This document shows, piece after piece, positions 57,104 to 64,000 of a stretch of 64,000 bases of DNA. Below the pieces are notes generated by a model, which was not told the DNA's origin, made no database searches, and saw only the letters and a list, made by a program, of their open reading frames with translations. Origin of the DNA: Pseudomonas_T sp032052615 (GTDB lineage Bacteria; Pseudomonadota; Gammaproteobacteria; Pseudomonadales; Pseudomonadaceae); NCBI GenBank assembly GCA_032052615.1, contig DAMBWF010000010.1, positions 62,001-126,000 of the forward strand, given 5' to 3'. A program made the translations under genes and the position numbers. How positions within the stretch are numbered: position 1 is the stretch's first letter; each line of letters starts with the position of its first letter.

Positions 57104-57994
57104 ATGCGCGCCCTGGCCGGATTCATCATGCGCGGCCGCATGCAGGCCACCCTCGTGGTGGCGGGCGCCGCGGCGTTACCCTTGTTGTTCTGGCTCAGCG
57201 CCGCCGCAGGGTCTCTGGTGTTGTTGCGCCGGGGACTGGGTGACGCGGCAAGCATCGTGCTCTGGGCGCTGCTGCCCGCTCTGGCCTGGTGGTACTTCGG
57301 CGAGCCGAGAACGCTCTTGGTGTTGCTCGGTACCTTGGGGTTGGCGCTGGTGCTGCGGTCGAGCTTGTCATGGTCGCGCGTGCTGCTGTGCAGTGTGGCG
57401 ATGGGGCTGGTGTTCGGTGCCGCCTTGGGCGCGCTGTTCGGCGGGCCCATCGAGGCGATGGCGAACGAGCTACGCGCGCTCTTGCCGCAGATGCTGCCCG
57501 GCGTCCACCAGCAGTTGACGGTGGACGAGCAAGCGCGTCTGGGCGAGCTGGTGGCGCCGGTGTTGACCGGCTTGCTGGCGGCGTTGTTGCAGATCGGCAG
57601 CGTGCTCAGCCTGATGCTGGGTCGTTACTGGCAGGCGGCGTTGTACAACCCGGGCGGGTTCGGCCGGGAGTTCCGCGTGCTGCGCTTGCCGCCGGCCGTG
57701 GCGTTCGGGTTGCTCGCCGGCATGCTGCTGGGGCCCAACCTGGGGCCGCGATGGGCCATGTTGACGCCCTTGTGCAGCGTGCCGCTGGCGTTCGCCGGCC
57801 TTGCCCTGATGCACGGCCTGATCGCTCAGGGACGCCTTGGGCGGTTCTGGTTGGTGGGGCTTTACGTCACGCTGCTGTTGTTCATGCAATTGATCTATCC
57901 ATTGCTGGTCGTCGCGGCTCTCGTCGACAGCCTGTTTGATTTTCGGCGCACGGGACGCACGAGCGGACCGGACGTACCGAACGGTGAAGGTTAA
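57104..57994 (+). CDS. DUF2232 multi-pass membrane protein
   Basis: 296 residues, mostly hydrophobic, about eight membrane helices (for example ATLVVAGAAALPLLFWL, SIVLWALLPALAWWYF, LLFMQLIYPLLVVAAL). The segment ALYNPGGFGREFRVLRLP in the middle is a conserved family stretch facing solvent. DUF2232 (YybS-like) proteins resemble ECF/energy-coupling or flippase-like folds, but no function is known. It always lies between rpsR and rplI in pseudomonads. ATG 57104; no strong ribosome site. Confidence 0.9.
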   Translation: MRALAGFIMRGRMQATLVVAGAAALPLLFWLSAAAGSLVLLRRGLGDAASIVLWALLPALAWWYFGEPRTLLVLLGTLGLALVLRSSLSWSRVLLCSVAMGLVFGAALGALFGGPIEAMANELRALLPQMLPGVHQQLTVDEQARLGELVAPVLTGLLAALLQIGSVLSLMLGRYWQAALYNPGGFGREFRVLRLPPAVAFGLLAGMLLGPNLGPRWAMLTPLCSVPLAFAGLALMHGLIAQGRLGRFWLVGLYVTLLLFMQLIYPLLVVAALVDSLFDFRRTGRTSGPDVPNGEG

Positions 57995-58016
57995 AAAGTT
58001 AAGAGGTAAGACTCAG

Positions 58017-58463
58017 ATGGAAGTCATCCTGCTGGAAAAAATCGCCAACCTGGGCAACCTGGGCGACAAGGTGAACGTTAAGTCCGGTTACGGCCGCAAC
58101 TACCTGCTGCCGCAGGGCAAGGCCACCGCCGCGACCGCTGCCAACGTCGCGGCTTTCGAAGCGCGTCGCGCCGAGCTGGAAAAGGCCGCCGCCGAGAAGA
58201 AAGCATCCGCCGAAACCCGCGCGGCCCAACTGGCCGAGCTGGAAGTCACCATCACCGCCGTGGCCGGTGACGAAGGCAAGCTGTTCGGCTCCATCGGCAC
58301 CGCCGACATCGCCGACGCCCTGACCGCCTCCGGCGTGGAAGTGGCGAAGAGCGAAGTGCGCCTGCCCAATGGCACCATTCGCCAAGTTGGCGAATACGAC
58401 GTGGCCGTGCACCTGCACACCGACGTCGAGGCCACGGTCAAGCTGATCGTCCAGGCCGGCTGA
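58017..58463 (+). CDS. rplI: 50S ribosomal protein L9
   Basis: 148 residues, full length. N-terminal rRNA-binding domain MEVILLEKIANLGNLGDKVN and VKSGYGRNYLLPQGKA, then a long connecting helix (EARRAELEKAAAEKKASAE) and the C-terminal domain (EGKLFGSIGTADIADAL). ATG 58017 follows AAGAGG by 10 bases; the frame is open upstream inside the DUF2232 gene but lacks support. Ends the rpsF operon before a strong hairpin. Confidence 0.98.
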   Translation: MEVILLEKIANLGNLGDKVNVKSGYGRNYLLPQGKATAATAANVAAFEARRAELEKAAAEKKASAETRAAQLAELEVTITAVAGDEGKLFGSIGTADIADALTASGVEVAKSEVRLPNGTIRQVGEYDVAVHLHTDVEATVKLIVQAG

Positions 58464-58524
58464 GCCGCGCCGAACGGTCCGCCGCCGAGGCGGGCTTGCG
58501 CAGATGCGCGGGCCTGCTAACAAT

Positions 58525-58566
58525 CGGGCACGGTATCGCGCGAGCGTACCGTGCCCGTTGTCTTTT
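58525..58566 (+). terminator. Terminator between rplI and dnaB
   Basis: CGGGCACGGTA (58525-58535) and TACCGTGCCCG (58547-58557), an 11-bp perfect stem with an 11-base loop, followed by TTGTCTTTT. Confidence 0.85.
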
Positions 58567-58592
58567 CCGATGCCTGATTTTTCGCGAAGCCA

Positions 58593-59987
58593 ATGAACGA
58601 ACTCTCCGTCCCCGAGCAATACGACCTGGAAACCGCCGCGCTCAAGGTGCCGCCGCATTCCATCGAGGCCGAGCAGGCCGTGCTGGGCGGGCTGATGCTG
58701 GACAACAACGCCTGGGAGCGGGTGCTCGATCAGGTGTCCGACGGTGACTTCTATCGCCATGACCACCGCCTGATCTTCCGCGCCATTCACAAGCTGGCCG
58801 AGCGCAACCAGCCCTTCGACGTGGTCACCTTGTCCGAGCAATTGGACAAGGAGGGCCAACTGAGCCAGGTAGGCGGCCTGGCCTACCTGGGAGAGCTGGC
58901 CAAGAACACCCCCTCGGTGGCCAATATCAAGGCCTACGCGCAGATCATCCGCGAGCGCGCCACGTTGCGGCAGTTGATCGGCATTTCCAACGAAATCGCC
59001 GATAGCGCCTACGCCCCCCAGGGGCGTACCGGGGAGGAAATCCTCGACGAGGCGGAGCGGCTGATCTTCCAGATCGCCGAGGCGCGGCCGAAGACCGGCG
59101 GCCCCATGGCGATCAATGACATCCTGGTCAAGGCCATCGACCGGATCGACTCGCTGTTCAACGCGGGCGACGCCATCACCGGCCTTTCCACCGGCTTCAC
59201 CGACCTGGATGCCGCCACCAGCGGCTTGCAACCGGCCGACTTGGTGATCGTCGCCGGGCGCCCCTCCATGGGCAAGACCACCTTCGCCATGAACTTGGTG
59301 GAAAACGCCGTGTTGCGCAGCGACAAGGCGGTCGTGGTGTATTCCCTGGAGATGCCCGCCGACTCCATCGTGATCCGGATGCTCGCGTCCCTCGGGCGCA
59401 TCGACCAGACCAAGGTACGCGCCGGTCGCCTGGAGGACGACGACTGGCCGCGCCTGACCTCGGCGGTGAACCTGCTCAACGACCGCAAACTGTTCATCGA
59501 CGACACCGCCGGTATCTCGCCCTCGGAAATGCGCGCCCGGACCCGCCGCCTGGCTCGCGAACACGGCGAGATTGCCATGATCATGGTCGACTACCTGCAA
59601 CTGATGCAGATCCCCGGTTCCAGTGGCGATAACCGGGTCAACGAGATTTCCGAGATTTCCCGCTCGCTCAAGGCCCTGGCGAAGGAATTCAACTGCCCGG
59701 TCGTGGCCCTGTCCCAGCTCAACCGCTCCCTGGAGCAGCGGCCGAACAAACGCCCGGTGAACTCCGACCTGCGGGAATCCGGGGCCATCGAGCAGGACGC
59801 CGACATCATCATGTTCGTCTATCGGGACGAGGTGTATCACCCCGAGACCGAGTACAAGGGCGTCGCCGAGATCATCATCGGCAAACAGCGTAACGGCCCC
59901 ATCGGTACCACGCGGTTGGCCTTCCTCGGTAAATACTCGCGCTTCGAGAACCTCGCCCCGGGCAGCTACACCTTCGACGACGAATGA
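58593..59987 (+). CDS. dnaB: Replicative DNA helicase DnaB
   Basis: 464 residues. Hexameric fork helicase. N-terminal domain about 20-125 (SIEAEQAVLGGLMLDNNAWE), then the RecA-like domain: Walker A AGRPSMGKTTFAMNL, Walker B IAMIMVDYLQLM, DnaB motif 3/4 SLKALAKEFNCPVVALSQL and the arginine finger/C-terminal KQRNGPIGTTRLAF. No intein. ATG 58593 has a poor ribosome site; expression must use its own promoter or readthrough past the terminator at 58525. Confidence 0.98.
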   Translation: MNELSVPEQYDLETAALKVPPHSIEAEQAVLGGLMLDNNAWERVLDQVSDGDFYRHDHRLIFRAIHKLAERNQPFDVVTLSEQLDKEGQLSQVGGLAYLGELAKNTPSVANIKAYAQIIRERATLRQLIGISNEIADSAYAPQGRTGEEILDEAERLIFQIAEARPKTGGPMAINDILVKAIDRIDSLFNAGDAITGLSTGFTDLDAATSGLQPADLVIVAGRPSMGKTTFAMNLVENAVLRSDKAVVVYSLEMPADSIVIRMLASLGRIDQTKVRAGRLEDDDWPRLTSAVNLLNDRKLFIDDTAGISPSEMRARTRRLAREHGEIAMIMVDYLQLMQIPGSSGDNRVNEISEISRSLKALAKEFNCPVVALSQLNRSLEQRPNKRPVNSDLRESGAIEQDADIIMFVYRDEVYHPETEYKGVAEIIIGKQRNGPIGTTRLAFLGKYSRFENLAPGSYTFDDE

Positions 59988-60046
59988 GCCGCCTCAGGCG
60001 TCGGCGGACCTGAGTCAGGTCAATTCGATGCGGGCTCCGGCCCGGT

Positions 60047-60052
60047 TAGAAT
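60047..60052 (+). promoter_or_regulatory. Candidate -10 element for alr
   Basis: TAGAAT followed by GCCCGCCC; start near 60059, about 23 bases before the alr ATG. -35 weak. Confidence 0.45.
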
Positions 60053-60081
60053 GCCCGCCCGTTCCGTCTGCAGGGTTCGCC

Positions 60082-61161
60082 ATGCGTCCGCTCATCGCCA
60101 CGGTCGATCTGGCCGCCATCCGCCACAACCATGCCATCGCCAAGCGCTGCGCGCCGGGTCGCCAGACTTTCGCCGTGGTCAAGGCCAACGCCTACGGGCA
60201 CGGTATTCGCGAAGTGGTCAGCACCCTGCATGACGAGGCGGACGGGTTCGCCGTGGCCAGCCTGGAGGAGGCGGCGGATGTGCGGGCGATGCACGGCTTG
60301 GCGCGTATTCTGCTGCTGGAGGGCTGCTTCGAACCCGGCGAGTACCGCATCGCCGCTCACCTGGGGCTGGACGTGGCGGTGCGCGACGACGACCAGGCCG
60401 AGGCACTGCTCGCCAGTGACCCCGGCAAGCCGTTGGCGGTCTGGCTCAAGCTGGACTCGGGGATGCACCGGCTCGGCTTCGCGCCGGAGGCGTTGCGCGG
60501 CTGGCACGCCCGGCTGCAAGACGCGCCCCAGGCCGCCGAGCTGAACCTCATGAGCCACCTGGCCTGTGCCGACGAACGCGGTCATCCGCTCACCGAGCAA
60601 CAGATGGAGATGTTCCTCGACCTGCTCGATCTCGACTTCAACCGGCGCAGCCTGGCCAACTCGGCGGCGATCCTGACCATTCCCGCCGCCCACATGGATT
60701 GGGTTCGCCCGGGCATCCTGCTGTACGGCGCCACGCCATTCGCCGACCTCGGCGTCGACGAGCTGGGGCTGCGTCCGGCGATGACCCTGGAGGCGAAGCT
60801 GATCGGCGTGCGCGAGGTGGAAACCGGCGCCAGCGTCGGCTACGGCGCCGACTGGATCGCGGAGCGGCCAACCCGTATCGGCACGGTCAGTTGCGGCTAC
60901 GCCGACGGGTATCCGCGTCACGCGCCCGCCGGCACGCCCGTGTGGCTGGGGGGCCAACGGGTTCCCCTGGTGGGCCGGGTTTCCATGGACCTGCTGACCG
61001 TGGACCTCTCCGGCCGTCCCGACCTCGCCGTCGGCGCCAGCGTGGAACTGTGGGGCGCCCACCTCCCGGTGGACGAGGTGGCCCGGGCCGCCGGCACGGT
61101 GGGCTACGAGCTGCTGAGCAAGGTGACCGCCCGGGTGCGCCGCCGCTACGTCGGCCACTGA
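60082..61161 (+). CDS. alr: Alanine racemase (biosynthetic)
   Basis: 359 residues. PLP enzyme making D-alanine for peptidoglycan. The lysine carrying PLP is Lys34 in VVKANAYGHG; the second catalytic base is Tyr254 in ASVGYGADW. Other marks: WLKLDSGMHRLGF and SCGYADGYPR. ATG 60082 gives MRPLIATVDLAAIRHN, and upstream in-frame codons lack support. Cytoplasmic homodimer; no signal peptide, which argues for the housekeeping Alr and not the secreted broad-specificity racemase. Confidence 0.97.
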   Translation: MRPLIATVDLAAIRHNHAIAKRCAPGRQTFAVVKANAYGHGIREVVSTLHDEADGFAVASLEEAADVRAMHGLARILLLEGCFEPGEYRIAAHLGLDVAVRDDDQAEALLASDPGKPLAVWLKLDSGMHRLGFAPEALRGWHARLQDAPQAAELNLMSHLACADERGHPLTEQQMEMFLDLLDLDFNRRSLANSAAILTIPAAHMDWVRPGILLYGATPFADLGVDELGLRPAMTLEAKLIGVREVETGASVGYGADWIAERPTRIGTVSCGYADGYPRHAPAGTPVWLGGQRVPLVGRVSMDLLTVDLSGRPDLAVGASVELWGAHLPVDEVARAAGTVGYELLSKVTARVRRRYVGH

Positions 61162-61209
61162 GGTCCGGCACGCCGCGCGAGACGTGGCCCTGCCCGGCGA
61201 GGCGATGAA

Positions 61210-61245
61210 AAGTCCGACCGCAAGCGTCGGGCTTGTATATTTTTT
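61210..61245 (+). terminator. Intrinsic terminator of alr
   Basis: AAGTCCGAC, 7-base loop, GTCGGGCTT (one G-T pair), then GTATATTTTTT. T-run present. Confidence 0.8.
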
Positions 61246-61246
61246 G

Positions 61247-61255
61247 TGCTATATT
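61247..61255 (+). promoter_or_regulatory. Extended -10 promoter for the YgiQ gene
   Basis: TGC-TATATT, an extended -10 (TGn) element followed by CCGCGCC; start near 61262, 27 bases before the ATG. It directly abuts the T-run of the alr terminator. Confidence 0.5.
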
Positions 61256-61288
61256 CCGCGCCCCGTAAAACCTGCCGGTCCCTCAAGC

Positions 61289-63592
<2,304 letters not shown>

Positions 63593-63683
63593 TGGATGGG
63601 CCTGATGCGTTGAAATCGCGCCAGGCCCTCTGTTTACTTACCCCGGGCGCGGTTCGGCTCGGTCCGCCCGTGCTCCAACTCCG

Positions 63684-64000
63684 TCAGCCCTTGGCTTCGT
63701 TCGTGACGAGCCGCAAGTGCAGCAGCGGGAACGGCCGGCCCTCGCCATCCAGCGGCGAGCGGCCGACCACCTCGAAGCCCATGCGTCGGTAGAACCCCAG
63801 GGCCTGGGGATTCTGCTCGTTGACGTCCAGCTCGTTCACTCCATGTTCGTCCATGGCCTGCTTCAGCAGCCGCCGCCCCAGCCCCTGGCCGTGGCGCGCC
63901 GGATCGACGAACAGCATCTCCACGCGATGCCCGTCGCGCCCGAGAAAGCCCGCGACCCGGCCGGCTTCGTCCCGCGCGCAGGTGAGCGCCACCTGGGACA
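63684..64000 (-). CDS. GNAT-family N-acetyltransferase, partial
   Basis: The 3' end (TGA) is inside the window; the coding frame stays open to the right edge at 64000, so the N-terminus is missing. About 105 residues are visible. The acetyl-CoA loop is RHGQGLGRRLLKQAM (R/Q-x-x-G-x-G/A), followed by ELDVNEQNPQALGFYRRMGF, the conserved C-terminal GNAT motif with the catalytic Tyr. The domain order fits a small GNAT of about 140-150 residues. Acceptor unknown. An in-frame GTG at 63992 is not convincing as a start. Confidence 0.88.
   Translation of the reverse strand, partial: SQVALTCARDEAGRVAGFLGRDGHRVEMLFVDPARHGQGLGRRLLKQAMDEHGVNELDVNEQNPQALGFYRRMGFEVVGRSPLDGEGRPFPLLHLRLVTNEAKG

Noticed and set aside
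58593..59987. Intein in DnaB
   Set aside because: The Walker and downstream motifs are contiguous and length is normal (464 residues).
61184..61288. N-terminal extension of the YgiQ protein
   Set aside because: It crosses the alr terminator and the gene's own promoter.

Overview
This window is a high-GC, chromosomal core segment of a Pseudomonas (Gammaproteobacteria). The evidence is gene order and protein detail: an 82-residue Hfq, a 271-residue RhdA with the CQTHHRS loop, a SerB with two ACT domains, FimX next to FimW, HisZ beside purA, and a parE / two small genes / parC arrangement. From memory the order closely follows the P. aeruginosa stretch from rfaE/hldE down to the ygiQ-type gene. 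I cannot fix the species. A chemoreceptor between purA and tRNA-Leu and a membrane methyltransferase between rsgA and orn look like lineage-specific insertions. No insertion sequence, prophage, integrase, CRISPR array or toxin system was seen.

Layout. 1-6.3 kb: the 3' part of hldE, an uncharacterised conserved gene, a two-gene oxidoreductase pair, emrE, waaA (LPS Kdo transfer) and an HD phosphohydrolase. 6.3-6.8 kb: a gene-free stretch with short degenerate repeats. 6.8-12.6 kb: a TolC-type outer-membrane channel, thiC under a TPP riboswitch, a DUF3298 lipoprotein, nudF and a DUF1249 gene. 12.7-19.8 kb: cpdA (cAMP breakdown), a YqiA-type hydrolase, then the topoisomerase IV genes parE and parC separated by a phytase-esterase-like protein and a VOC protein. 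20-29.8 kb: a PqiC-like lipoprotein, a YtjB-like membrane protein with a degenerate cyclase-like domain, serB, fimX, fimW, psd and rhdA. 29.9-33.4 kb: an HDOD-GAF-type protein and motAB behind a sigma-28-like promoter. 33.5-43.5 kb: rsgA, a methyltransferase, orn, queG, then the compact run nnr-tsaE-amiB-mutL-miaA. 43.5-50.2 kb: hfq-hflX-hflK-hflC, a DUF2065 gene, hisZ and purA. 50.2-52.6 kb: a chemoreceptor and tRNA-Leu(CAG). 52.7-63.6 kb: rnr-rlmB, rpsF-rpsR-DUF2232-rplI, dnaB, alr and a YgiQ radical SAM protein. A GNAT acetyltransferase runs off the right edge.

How the parts work together. The window mixes housekeeping (tRNA and ribosome maturation, replication, mismatch repair, purines, cell wall) with a second-messenger and motility theme: cpdA for cAMP, fimX and fimW for c-di-GMP and type IV pili, motAB for the flagellar stator, orn for the final step of c-di-GMP turnover (pGpG removal), an HDOD protein and a chemoreceptor. 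Regulatory DNA is readable in many gaps: a TPP riboswitch with its own promoter, a FliA-type promoter, a near-consensus stable-RNA promoter, and a recurring -10 hexamer followed by a G+C-rich discriminator. The best candidate for something under-described is the degenerate cyclase-like module at 20990-22531. Overall the window is mostly ordinary core genome.
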